Part shown: piece after piece, positions 1-6,522 of the stretch
Layout of the letters: every line of letters begins with the position of its first letter
Numbering within the stretch: position 1 is the stretch's first letter
DNA from: Bacteroidales bacterium
GTDB taxonomy: Bacteria > Bacteroidota > Bacteroidia > Bacteroidales > VadinHA17
Direction of reading: 5' to 3'
Length of the DNA stretch: 8,322 bases
Assembly (NCBI GenBank): GCA_015486475.1
Contig: WFRO01000049.1
Coordinates: forward strand, 1-8,322
The notes under the pieces: generated by a model
Told to the model about the DNA's origin: nothing
Seen by the model: only the letters and a program-made list of their open reading frames with translations
Database searches by the model: none
Made by a program: the position numbers and the translations under genes

Positions 1-1719
1 GCCGTGATCGAAGATACAGCGGTACGTGTGGAGGACCTGCCGGATTATATGGACGAGTTCGCCAGGCTGCTGGAAAAACATGGCAGATCGGCCGTTTACT
101 ATGCCCATATCGGTTCGGGCGAACTGCACCTTCGGCCTGTGCTCAACCTGCGTGATCCCGGTGATGTAGAGCTTTTTCATACGCTGGGGAAAGAAGTGGC
201 CCTGCTGGTAAAAAAATACCGGGGATCACTGAGCGGTGAGCATGGCGACGGCCGTCTGCGGGGCGAGTTCATCCCCCTGATGGTAGGAGAAAAGATCTAT
301 GGCCTCTTCAAGGAGATCAAGAAGACCTTTGATCCTTTTGGTGTGCTCAATCCCGGCAAGATCACCGACACCCCGCCCATGAACCGGTTCCTGCGCAAGG
401 ATGCGTCCATCCCGGTGAAAGAGATCAAAACTTATTTTGACTTTTCCGCCACCGACGGCTATCTCAGGGCTGCCGAGAAATGCAACGGCTCGGGGGATTG
501 CCGGAAGACCGAGGTGATCGGCGGCGTGATGTGCCCCAGTTACATGGCCACACGCGATGAGGACAAGACCACCCGTGCCCGGGCCAATCTGTTACGGGAG
601 ATCATCACCCATTCCGACAAGGAAGATCCCCTGGACGATCCCAGGCTGTACAATATCCTCGACCTGTGCCTCTCCTGCAAGGGATGCAAGACAGAGTGTC
701 CCTCCAGCGTGGATATCACACGGCTGAAAGCCGAGTTCCTGCAGCATTACTATGATCATCACGGCATCCCCCTGCGCACACGTCTTATCGCTTATTACAG
801 CACGATCCAGAAAGCCGGGATGATCCTGCCTGCCCTCTACAATCTTTTCCTGAAGAACCGGTACCTCTCGGCCCTGGTGAAGAAGATCATCGGCTTTGCC
901 TCACAACGGTCCATGCCGCTGCTGGCACACCATTCCCTGCGGCGCTGGCTGCGGAAGGAGCTGGCCTCCCTGCAACCGGAGAAAGCGGTGGGAAAAGTTT
1001 ATCTTTTTGTGGATGAGTTCACCAATTACCAGGATGTGGAGATCGGGAAGAAGACCGTGCTCCTGCTCACCCGCCTGGGATATGCGGTGGAGACCCCGCA
1101 ACATGCCCTCAGCGGCAGGACTTTCCTCTCGAAAGGATTGGTGAAAAAAGCCCGGGAGATCGCCATCCGCAATGTGGAGATCTTCGCTCCCCTCATCACG
1201 GAAGAAACACCGCTCGTTGGCATCGAGCCTTCAGGGATCCTCGGTTTCCGCGATGAATATCCCGACCTGGTGGGACAGGAGTTACAGGATACTGCCAGGG
1301 AACTGGCCGGCAAAGCACTGACCATAGATGAGTTCCTGGCCAGGGAAACAGACGCAGGAAGAATAACAAAGGAACGTTTCACCACGGAGGAGAAGAAGAT
1401 CAAACTGCATGGCCACTGTTACCAGAAAGCCCTCAGTTCAACAGAATATACCAAAAAGATCCTTTCCGTCCCCGAAAATTTTGTTGTGGAAGAGATACCT
1501 TCCGGCTGTTGCGGTATGGCAGGGTCATTCGGTTTTGAGAAAGAGCATTATGACCTGTCCATGAAGGTAGGTGAGCTGGTCCTTTTCCCGGCGGTACGGA
1601 AAGCTTCGGCGGAGACACTGATCGCTGCTCCCGGCACCAGCTGTCGTCATCAGATCAAAGACGGCACACACCGGACAGCCCTGCACCCGGTAGAGATCCT
1701 TTATGATGCACTTGTATAG
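1..1719 (+). CDS. FAD-linked oxidase / Fe-S / CCG-domain fusion oxidoreductase (YdiJ/GlcD-GlcF type), 5' partial
   Basis: This is the C-terminal 572 codons of a fused flavin and iron-sulfur dehydrogenase; the frame is open at base 1, so the GTG at 4 is not the true start. Counting that GTG as residue 1, residues 30-120 are the end of the FAD-oxidase C-terminal domain, with AHIGSGELHLRP and SGEHGDGRLRGEF. H35, H42 and E79 match the metal ligands of D-2-hydroxyglutarate dehydrogenases. A divergent first Fe-S motif has C160, C166 and C177-Pro; the second is canonical CxxCxxCxxxCP at C222/C225/C228/C232. A complete heterodisulfide-reductase-like CCG half follows (C472, C502-C503, C547). Homologues of about 1000 residues oxidise D-2-hydroxy acids such as D-lactate, glycolate or D-2-hydroxyglutarate and pass electrons through Fe-S centres; E. 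coli YdiJ is a D-2-hydroxyglutarate dehydrogenase. About 400 residues, including the FAD-binding PCMH part, should lie upstream of the window. The exact substrate cannot be read from the sequence. Confidence 0.93.
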   Translation, partial: AVIEDTAVRVEDLPDYMDEFARLLEKHGRSAVYYAHIGSGELHLRPVLNLRDPGDVELFHTLGKEVALLVKKYRGSLSGEHGDGRLRGEFIPLMVGEKIYGLFKEIKKTFDPFGVLNPGKITDTPPMNRFLRKDASIPVKEIKTYFDFSATDGYLRAAEKCNGSGDCRKTEVIGGVMCPSYMATRDEDKTTRARANLLREIITHSDKEDPLDDPRLYNILDLCLSCKGCKTECPSSVDITRLKAEFLQHYYDHHGIPLRTRLIAYYSTIQKAGMILPALYNLFLKNRYLSALVKKIIGFASQRSMPLLAHHSLRRWLRKELASLQPEKAVGKVYLFVDEFTNYQDVEIGKKTVLLLTRLGYAVETPQHALSGRTFLSKGLVKKAREIAIRNVEIFAPLITEETPLVGIEPSGILGFRDEYPDLVGQELQDTARELAGKALTIDEFLARETDAGRITKERFTTEEKKIKLHGHCYQKALSSTEYTKKILSVPENFVVEEIPSGCCGMAGSFGFEKEHYDLSMKVGELVLFPAVRKASAETLIAAPGTSCRHQIKDGTHRTALHPVEILYDALV

Positions 1720-1723
1720 GATC

Positions 1724-1749
1724 TTCAGAGGATGATCTGAAAATCATCC
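1724..1749. terminator. overlapping hairpins at the convergent gene junction
   Basis: Two perfect inverted repeats overlap here. TTCAGA (1724-1729) pairs with TCTGAA (1736-1741), and GGATGAT (1730-1736) pairs with ATCATCC (1743-1749). They share base 1736, and each stem fills the other's loop, so only one can form at a time. They sit just after the oxidoreductase stop and over the last codons of the convergent amidase. A role in ending or protecting both transcripts is plausible, but neither strand has a U-run, so intrinsic termination is not established. Confidence 0.3.
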
Positions 1750-2504
1750 GCATCGAGGTGTACGGGGAATTTCTCCCGGAAAGCAGCCAGTGCTTCCATA
1801 TCCAGGGTGCAGGTGATCCCTCCCTCCTCATTTTCCGGCAGCTCTCCCATCACCTCCCCACGGGGTGAGATCACCCGTGAGTCGCCCGCATAGGCGATCT
1901 GCCGGCCATCCTCTCCCACCCTGTTCACGCCGGCCACATAAGCCTGGTTCTCCAGAGCCCTTGCTGACAGGAGGGTCTTCCATACCTCCCTGCGCGATGC
2001 CGGCCAGTTGGCCACAAAAACCAGCAGGTCGGCTTCGTTGCGGCTCCTGATCCATACGGGAAACCGCAGATCATAACAGATGAACAGCCGGATGCGCACA
2101 TCGCGGAAGGTCACCGTCACCTGCTGTGATCCGGGACTGTAATGAAGATGCTCCTCTCCCATACGGAACAGATGGCGCTTGTCATAATGAACCACCTCAC
2201 CCGACGGCTTTGCGAAAAGCAACCGGTTGAAATACCGGCCGTTCTCCCGGATGATACAACTGCCGGCCACGGCAGCCTGATGGGTGGCTGCCATCTGGCG
2301 GAGAAAAACCCAGGTCGCCCCTTCCGGCTCCTCATAATGTTTTTCAGGCTCCATGGTAAAACCGGTGGTGAACATTTCAGGTAACAGGATCAGATCCGTT
2401 CTCTCCCCTACCCCTTCCATCATCCGGCTGAACATCCTCCGGTTGGCCTCAGGGTCCTCCCATGTCAGGGAAGCCTGGAGCAGCGTTATCGTAAATGCTT
2501 TCAT
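1725..2504 (-). CDS. yafV: omega-amidase, carbon-nitrogen hydrolase (nitrilase) family, YafV/Nit2-like
   Basis: A 259-residue cytoplasmic hydrolase that matches the roughly 256-residue E. coli YafV in length and layout. The nitrilase-superfamily triad is visible: E43 in LLPEMFTTGFTM, K109 in YDKRHLFRMGEEH and C143 in FICYDLRFPVW, with a supporting Glu at 117/118. Members of this branch hydrolyse the omega-amide of alpha-ketoglutaramate or alpha-ketosuccinamate to the keto acid plus ammonia, a repair and salvage step after glutamine or asparagine transamination; assigning that substrate here is inference from family. I chose the ATG ending at 2504 (MKAFTITLLQ) because the beta strand that opens the nitrilase fold starts there. 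An upstream in-frame ATG at 2543 would add 13 atypical residues and run through the terminator hairpin. No Shine-Dalgarno is seen. The gene ends 5 bp from the convergent oxidoreductase. Confidence 0.92.
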   Translation of the reverse strand: MKAFTITLLQASLTWEDPEANRRMFSRMMEGVGERTDLILLPEMFTTGFTMEPEKHYEEPEGATWVFLRQMAATHQAAVAGSCIIRENGRYFNRLLFAKPSGEVVHYDKRHLFRMGEEHLHYSPGSQQVTVTFRDVRIRLFICYDLRFPVWIRSRNEADLLVFVANWPASRREVWKTLLSARALENQAYVAGVNRVGEDGRQIAYAGDSRVISPRGEVMGELPENEEGGITCTLDMEALAAFREKFPVHLDADDFQIIL

Positions 2505-2517
2505 GATCATATCCGAT

Positions 2518-2556
2518 AAAAAAAGGTGTCTGATAAAGATCAAACACCTTTTTATT
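2518..2556 (-). terminator. bidirectional-looking intrinsic terminator
   Basis: GGTGT (2525-2529) pairs with ACACC (2544-2548), and TGAT (2531-2534) pairs with ATCA (2539-2542) around the loop AAAG, with one C/A mismatch between the stems. Read on the minus strand, the hairpin is followed by a run of seven T's (2524-2518), as expected for termination of the 386-residue gene ending at 2574. The + strand side also has a T-rich tail (2549-2559), so the structure could work both ways. It separates that gene from the amidase, whose start lies only 14 bases beyond the T-run. Confidence 0.7.
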
Positions 2557-2573
2557 TTTCTTAAAAACAGGAA

Positions 2574-3734
2574 TTATTTTTTTGCCTGAAGGCCATCATA
2601 ATACTGCTGCAGGATACCGGACATAAGGGGTTGATAGAAATGCCAGTAGAAATAACGCTTTTTGCTCAGCAGGGAGAGGCCGATCATACGGCTGAAATCA
2701 TCGTACTTCTGGAAATATGCTGTCCGCATATAAACCGGATTGGAAGCAAAGTTACCGGCCAGATAATAATGAGGATGGGCAGCAGGCCCCTCCACAACCG
2801 CCGGGAAGACGTTCGGGATGGCATTGGCCGCCAGAATGGAATCGCCTATTTCACTCACATGGATCTTGAAATTGGCCACTACCTTGTTGTTTCTGGATTC
2901 GATGATCTCAAACCAGTACGGGAAAGGCACTCTGTAGGGTAATCCGTATTTTTCCCGTCCCAGGTTGGTGGAATAGATATACGGAACATCAAAATCGAGA
3001 TCCCGTTCATCCTCGAGGACGATCACCCGGTCATTCTGGTTCACAAGGATAATACCTCCTTTTTTGAAGTTCCAGGGTTTCTGGTACTGTTCCCGGTATT
3101 TACCCAGGATCCACACCGGCAGCTCGGGGTTTTTGGTCGAATCCAAAGAGCTGAAATATTTCCCGATCCACTCTGTCCATCGTATGCCCAGCAGATCCTC
3201 AACCTTGGTTCTTTCCAGGGGATCTGTCGGGAAGATGAGGGTATTGAACTCACTGATGATCAGCTTGCCCCTGTCGTTCATCTCTTTCAGAAAGAGATAA
3301 TCGTTGTTGTTCAAACCACCATAGATCTTCCTCGAACGGCGGGTACGGCTCATCCCTTTGTACCAGTCATTGAAGAAAACCCCATAAGTGTCCGTAAAAT
3401 AGGTCATATCAAAGGAATCCGCCAGCGAGATAACGCGGGAGAGACGTATCCTCTTGATCTTGTATTCTTTCTTTCGCTCAGGCCTCAACGGGAAGAACCC
3501 GTAATAGTCCTTCCTGTAATTGTATCTTTTTTTGTCTCCCTTGACGTACTTGTCATGCGTAAGGATCCAGTTAAAAGACCGGTGATTGATCCGGTCATAC
3601 GAGGGGACGGTCTTGTCAAGGATCAGTACCTTCAATTCTTTACTGGGCCTGAAAGCCCATTTAAAAAGAAAGTATCCCGGAAGCAAAGAGAGGATAACCA
3701 GGATAATGAAAATTTTTCTGAAAAACTTACCCAT
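2574..3734 (-). CDS. hypothetical membrane-anchored protein, family not recognised
   Basis: A 386-residue protein that I do not recognise. Residues 1-8 are basic (MGKFFRKI) and about 7-27 form one hydrophobic helix without a clear cleavage site or lipobox Cys. This suggests a signal anchor with the remaining 355 or so residues outside the cytoplasmic membrane. The body alternates predicted strands and charged loops: KVLILDKTVP (35-44), a Tyr/Asp-rich stretch TYFTDTYGVFFNDW (111-124), YGGLNNNDY (138-146), GKLIISEFN (156-164), PAVVEGPAAHPHYYLAGNF (311-329) and YFYWHFYQPLM (361-371). There are no cysteines in the body. An opening VLILD strand plus a later GKLIISEFN strand resembles a class-I glutamine-amidotransferase-like or other Rossmann-type fold, but this is weak inference and I see no Cys-His-Glu triad. 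The start is supported by the upstream promoter box and by an anchor helix beginning at once. It is monocistronic: own promoter, own terminator. It looks more AT-rich than the neighbouring enzymes. Confidence 0.8.
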   Translation of the reverse strand: MGKFFRKIFIILVILSLLPGYFLFKWAFRPSKELKVLILDKTVPSYDRINHRSFNWILTHDKYVKGDKKRYNYRKDYYGFFPLRPERKKEYKIKRIRLSRVISLADSFDMTYFTDTYGVFFNDWYKGMSRTRRSRKIYGGLNNNDYLFLKEMNDRGKLIISEFNTLIFPTDPLERTKVEDLLGIRWTEWIGKYFSSLDSTKNPELPVWILGKYREQYQKPWNFKKGGIILVNQNDRVIVLEDERDLDFDVPYIYSTNLGREKYGLPYRVPFPYWFEIIESRNNKVVANFKIHVSEIGDSILAANAIPNVFPAVVEGPAAHPHYYLAGNFASNPVYMRTAYFQKYDDFSRMIGLSLLSKKRYFYWHFYQPLMSGILQQYYDGLQAKK

Positions 3735-3782
3735 AGAATCTCAGACTTTAGATTTATTAATAAATATCAGATGCCTTTCCTG

Positions 3783-3790
3783 CAAAAATA
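3783..3790 (-). promoter_or_regulatory. Bacteroidota-type -7 promoter box for the 386-residue gene
   Basis: Read on the minus strand this is TATTTTTG, an exact match to the Bacteroidota sigma-ABfr -7 consensus TAnnTTTG. It would start transcription about 7 bases downstream, near 3776, giving a leader of about 40 bases before the ATG at 3734. A clear TTG -33 box at the usual 19-21 base spacing is not visible. The rest of the 206 bp gap (3735-3940) is very AT-rich and holds no gene that I can support. I also see no convincing terminator for the gamma-glutamyltransferase ending at 3941. Confidence 0.5.
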
Positions 3791-3940
3791 CAAACATAAA
3801 AGTATTAAAATAATTTAAGATAAAAAATTTTATACTTAAATCTTCGACAGATCGCTCTTTTACATAGATAAACTACCCGGCGGACATTTTATTATATGAG
3901 GCTTTTTTTATCTCGCCTCGTCACCAAATTAACATCTCCT

Positions 3941-5641
3941 TCAATATCCTGCTGCCGTGTCGTCGCCTCTCGGGTCAGCGCCGGTCTCTTTCTGCCCGTC
4001 CTCTGTCACGCGCACGGCGTCCACCCTGCCGATGGATCCACGCATGTACAGCACATATCCCATATCTTTCAGTGCCAGGGTGTCCGATGGAGTAAAAGCA
4101 TTCGCTTCGTAAAAGATCATGTCCGGTTTCCACTGGTGGTGGAATCTTCCGGCATTCACGGCATCCTGCATGGACATTCCGTGTTCGGTAACGTTGAGAA
4201 TGGTCTGAAAGACCGAGGTGATGATCGTCGAGCCACCCGGCGAGCCTACGACCATAAAAAGTTTTCCGTTCTTTTCGACAATGGTCGGCGTCATGGAACT
4301 CAGCATTCTTTTCCCGGGTTCGATGGCGTTGGCTTTCCCGCCGATCAGTCCGAAAGAGTTGGGATAACCCGGTTTTATACTGAAATCATCCATTTCATTG
4401 TTGAGCAAAAAGCCGGCGTCTTTCACCACCACCTTGTTCCCGTAGCTCCGGTTGAGTGTGGTGGTCACCGAAACTGCATTACCGGCGGCATCAACGACAG
4501 AATAGTGAGTGGTCTCTTCACTCTCATAACCGGGTGGATCACCGGCGTAAATACTGTCGGAGGGAGTCACTTCTCCCGGTGTAAAGTCTTTCATCCTCTC
4601 CCGGCAATACTTTTCACTGATAAGCCCCTCCACCGGCACCTCCACAAAATCCGGGTCCCCCAGGTATCTGGCCCTGTCGGCATATACCCTTTTCTCGGCT
4701 TCCGCCATTACATTGACCGTCGGCGGGGTGTTCCATCCCCATTTTTCCAGAGGGTAGGGTTCTGTCATGCGGAGCAGCTGCAACAGGGCCACTCCCCCGC
4801 TCGAAGGAGGAGGCATGGAGATGATCCTGTATGCTTTCCAGTTCCCCGTTACGGGTTCCCTCCAGACGGAATGGTAGGCCTTCAGATCTTCCAGGGTGAT
4901 CCATCCGCCGCCCTCTTCCATCTGACGCACCAGCGCTTCTGCCACTGGTCCGCTGTAAAAACCATCCCGTCCGTGATCACGTATCAGACGCAATGTCTGT
5001 GCCAGATCCTTCTGCACCAGGGTGTCTCCCGCTTTCCAGGGAGCATCCCTGACAAATACAGGGGGTACCTTGTTGGCACGCAGAAAAGATTTCCGGGCAT
5101 GGTTCAGGGAGGAAGCCTGCTTCTTTGTGAGCGGAAAACCATCTTCGGCCAGCCGGATGGCAGGAGCCATCACCTCCTCCAAAGGGAGTTTTCCGTATTT
5201 CTTATGGGCTTTGATCATACCGTCCACCGACCCCGGCACTCCGGAGGCCAGATAACTGTTGATGCTCTCGCCTTTCCGTACCTGTCCCTCCGCATCCTGG
5301 AACATCTTCTCAAAAGCCTTCCCAGGGGCTTTCTCCCGGTAATCCAATGTAGTCGCTCTGCCATCGGCAAAACGGATCACCATAAATCCTCCGCCCCCGA
5401 TATTCCCGGCCGGGGGATAACAAACAGCCAGGGCAAAACCGGTGGCTACCGCCGCATCCACCGCATTGCCTCCTTTTTTCAGGATCTCCACACCGGCTGC
5501 TGACGCAGCGGGATGGGCCGACACCACCGCCCCCTGCCGGAAAACATTTCCCTCCTGCTCACCCCCCTGCTGCCGGCAGGAGTAAAAGAACAAAAACGGA
5601 GTTGCCAGCAACAATACCAGGAAAAATCTCCTTAAATTCAT
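3941..5641 (-). CDS. ggt: gamma-glutamyltransferase (Ntn hydrolase), lipoprotein
   Basis: A complete 566-residue gamma-glutamyltranspeptidase, close to the 580 residues of E. coli GGT. It moves the gamma-glutamyl group of glutathione or other gamma-glutamyl compounds to water or an amino acid, outside the cytoplasmic membrane. After self-cleavage the N-terminal Thr of the small subunit is the nucleophile: here T377 in EETTHYSVVD. Also present are R102 (DYREKAPGK) for the alpha-carboxylate, N397, the lid-loop DD (418-419) in NNEMDDF, SSM (448-450), the oxyanion GG (469-470) in GSPGGS, and a typical end, ADPRGDDTAAGY. I chose the ATG ending at 5641 because it gives MNLRRFF, a hydrophobic stretch and Cys22 (FFYSC), a lipoprotein signal with a slightly unusual lipobox. 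The in-frame ATG at 5680 would overlap the upstream gene and add 13 residues. The gene sits 25 bp after the Crp/Fnr-type regulator with no promoter in between, so co-transcription is likely. Many Bacteroidota lack glutathione, so scavenging of external peptides is a plausible role. Confidence 0.96.
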   Translation of the reverse strand: MNLRRFFLVLLLATPFLFFYSCRQQGGEQEGNVFRQGAVVSAHPAASAAGVEILKKGGNAVDAAVATGFALAVCYPPAGNIGGGGFMVIRFADGRATTLDYREKAPGKAFEKMFQDAEGQVRKGESINSYLASGVPGSVDGMIKAHKKYGKLPLEEVMAPAIRLAEDGFPLTKKQASSLNHARKSFLRANKVPPVFVRDAPWKAGDTLVQKDLAQTLRLIRDHGRDGFYSGPVAEALVRQMEEGGGWITLEDLKAYHSVWREPVTGNWKAYRIISMPPPSSGGVALLQLLRMTEPYPLEKWGWNTPPTVNVMAEAEKRVYADRARYLGDPDFVEVPVEGLISEKYCRERMKDFTPGEVTPSDSIYAGDPPGYESEETTHYSVVDAAGNAVSVTTTLNRSYGNKVVVKDAGFLLNNEMDDFSIKPGYPNSFGLIGGKANAIEPGKRMLSSMTPTIVEKNGKLFMVVGSPGGSTIITSVFQTILNVTEHGMSMQDAVNAGRFHHQWKPDMIFYEANAFTPSDTLALKDMGYVLYMRGSIGRVDAVRVTEDGQKETGADPRGDDTAAGY

Positions 5642-5666
5642 ATTAATGATCTTTATTTGATTGTAA

Positions 5667-6362
5667 CTACCCCAGATCACTCAGGATCCTGACAATATCC
5701 AAACTCACGATCTTCACCCGCCGTCCCTCCAATTGTATGATCTTGTCATGCTTGAACTCATTGATGGTCCGGATAAAGCTCTCCTTTGTCGTCCCCGCCA
5801 GCTCTGCCAGCTCATGCCGGGGAAGCGGGAACTCAAATTCATAAGAATGATAGATCTCCTCCGAAAAATACAACAGCACATCCGCGACACGACCCGGCAA
5901 TTGTTTGTGGATCTGACTGTTCAGGCGTGTAAAAATATAGAGTGACTCCTTGCTCAGGAGACGTATCACATCCAGGGCAAACCGGCCGTTGGACATCAGC
6001 AGATTGTTGAAAGTGCCAAAATCCATGATCAGGATAGTTGTCTCGCCGATCGAAGAAGCGGAATACTGATAAACGGGTTCGGCAAACAAAGTATCCAGCC
6101 CTGCAAAATGATCTCCTGAGATGATCTTCAGCATCACCGGACGGTTTGACACATTCTCCTTGTAGATCTTGACCAGCCCCTTCACAATGAACATCACATG
6201 GGAAGTGCGGGTCTTCTGCTTAAAAAGAACATCCCTGTTGTCATAACGCACAAGACTGCTGTTGGCCACAAGGTCTTTTTTGTCCTGCACAGGGAAATCC
6301 CGGAAGATCCAGGATCTCTCCAGGATCTTCATGATATCATTGGCTTGAACCGGTGAATCCAT
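5667..6362 (-). CDS. Crp/Fnr-family transcriptional regulator
   Basis: A 231-residue cytoplasmic DNA-binding protein. Residues about 18-125 form the cyclic-nucleotide-binding-type beta roll (VMFIVKGLVKIYKEN at 56-70, GDHFAGLDTLF at 83-93). Then come a long dimer helix (about 126-150) and a winged helix-turn-helix (about 157-220), with recognition helix around TTKESFIRTINEF (191-203). The protein contains no Cys, so it cannot carry an FNR-type Fe-S cluster. Relative to E. coli CRP, the cAMP-contacting Glu72 and Arg82 align with Gly88 and Tyr100; only Ser101 is kept, so cAMP binding is unlikely and the effector is unknown. The ATG ending at 6362 gives normal family length; an ATG ending at 6332 (MKILERSW) is an alternative. 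It is transcribed toward ggt, 25 bp away, and diverges from the receiver gene. The dyads in its upstream region suggest autoregulation, which is inference. Confidence 0.92.
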   Translation of the reverse strand: MDSPVQANDIMKILERSWIFRDFPVQDKKDLVANSSLVRYDNRDVLFKQKTRTSHVMFIVKGLVKIYKENVSNRPVMLKIISGDHFAGLDTLFAEPVYQYSASSIGETTILIMDFGTFNNLLMSNGRFALDVIRLLSKESLYIFTRLNSQIHKQLPGRVADVLLYFSEEIYHSYEFEFPLPRHELAELAGTTKESFIRTINEFKHDKIIQLEGRRVKIVSLDIVRILSDLG

Positions 6363-6393
6363 GCATCTGTATTTTTTCCCGGCTAAAAATAAA

Positions 6394-6401
6394 CAAAATT
6401 A
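6394..6401 (-). promoter_or_regulatory. Bacteroidota-type -7 promoter box for the regulator (and ggt)
   Basis: Read on the minus strand this is TAATTTTG, an exact TAnnTTTG match. Transcription would begin near 6387, leaving a leader of about 25 bases before the ATG at 6362. No well-spaced TTG -33 box is evident, which would suit a promoter needing an activator. Its presence argues that this stretch is intergenic and not the N-terminal coding part of the divergent receiver gene. Confidence 0.5.
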
Positions 6402-6415
6402 TCAAACCAATGATA
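6400..6415. promoter_or_regulatory. candidate operator, TATCA-N6-TGATA dyad
   Basis: TATCA (6400-6404) and TGATA (6411-6415) form a perfect inverted repeat with a 6-base spacer, the same 5-6-5 geometry as Crp-family sites but a different sequence from TGTGA-N6-TCACA. It overlaps the upstream edge of the regulator's -7 box by two bases, a position where a bound protein would interfere with RNA polymerase. Short AT-rich dyads can also arise by chance. Confidence 0.3.
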
Positions 6416-6433
6416 TATTTAACCGGACAATGG

Positions 6434-6445
6434 TGATCTATATCA
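6434..6445. promoter_or_regulatory. candidate FNR-like half-site pair, TGAT-N4-ATCA
   Basis: TGAT (6434-6437) and ATCA (6442-6445) flank CTAT, giving the core of an FNR box (TTGAT-N4-ATCAA) with only the two outermost bases differing. Its centre is about 52 bases upstream of the predicted regulator start site and lies between the two divergent genes. The adjacent Crp/Fnr-family protein is the obvious candidate ligand, but this is inference from position and pattern. Confidence 0.3.
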
Positions 6446-6482
6446 TCATATTTTTTCTTGTATCCCTTCTCTCCTGGTTACA

Positions 6483-6515
6483 TTGCATTTTATTCCGTGT
6501 CAGGCGTATAATTTG
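6483..6515 (+). promoter_or_regulatory. possible promoter before the receiver gene
   Basis: TTGCAT (6483-6488) and TATAAT (6507-6512) are 18 bases apart, and TATAAT runs into TTTG (6512-6515), giving a near-miss to the Bacteroidota box (TA-N3-TTTG, not TA-N2-TTTG). It ends 7 bases before the proposed TTG start at 6523, so a transcript from it would be almost leaderless. That is a reason for doubt unless translation starts elsewhere. Confidence 0.22.
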
Positions 6516-6522
6516 TAATCCG

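Noticed and set aside
4..6. GTG as the start of the first gene
   Set aside because: The frame is open to base 1 and the protein would begin in the middle of the FAD-oxidase C-terminal domain, so the gene is cut by the window edge.
1026..1403. A 125-codon minus-strand frame inside the oxidoreductase gene
   Set aside because: Ser/Arg-rich antisense translation without motifs, fully covered by the well-supported + strand gene.
3898..3919. GAGGC/GCCTC inverted repeat as a terminator for gamma-glutamyltransferase
   Set aside because: The T-run (+ strand) lies inside the loop, and nothing on the minus strand provides a U-tract directly after the stem.
3896..5503. A 535-codon open frame on the + strand, opposite gamma-glutamyltransferase
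   Set aside because: It is wholly antisense to a gene with every GGT active-site motif. Its translation is His/Pro/Arg/Gly-rich with no recognisable domain, and such long shadow frames are common opposite GC-rich genes.
5681..5692. 12-base palindrome TCAGGATCCTGA as an operator for ggt
   Set aside because: It lies inside the last codons of the regulator gene, and similar GGATCC/GGATCT words recur by codon usage across the window.
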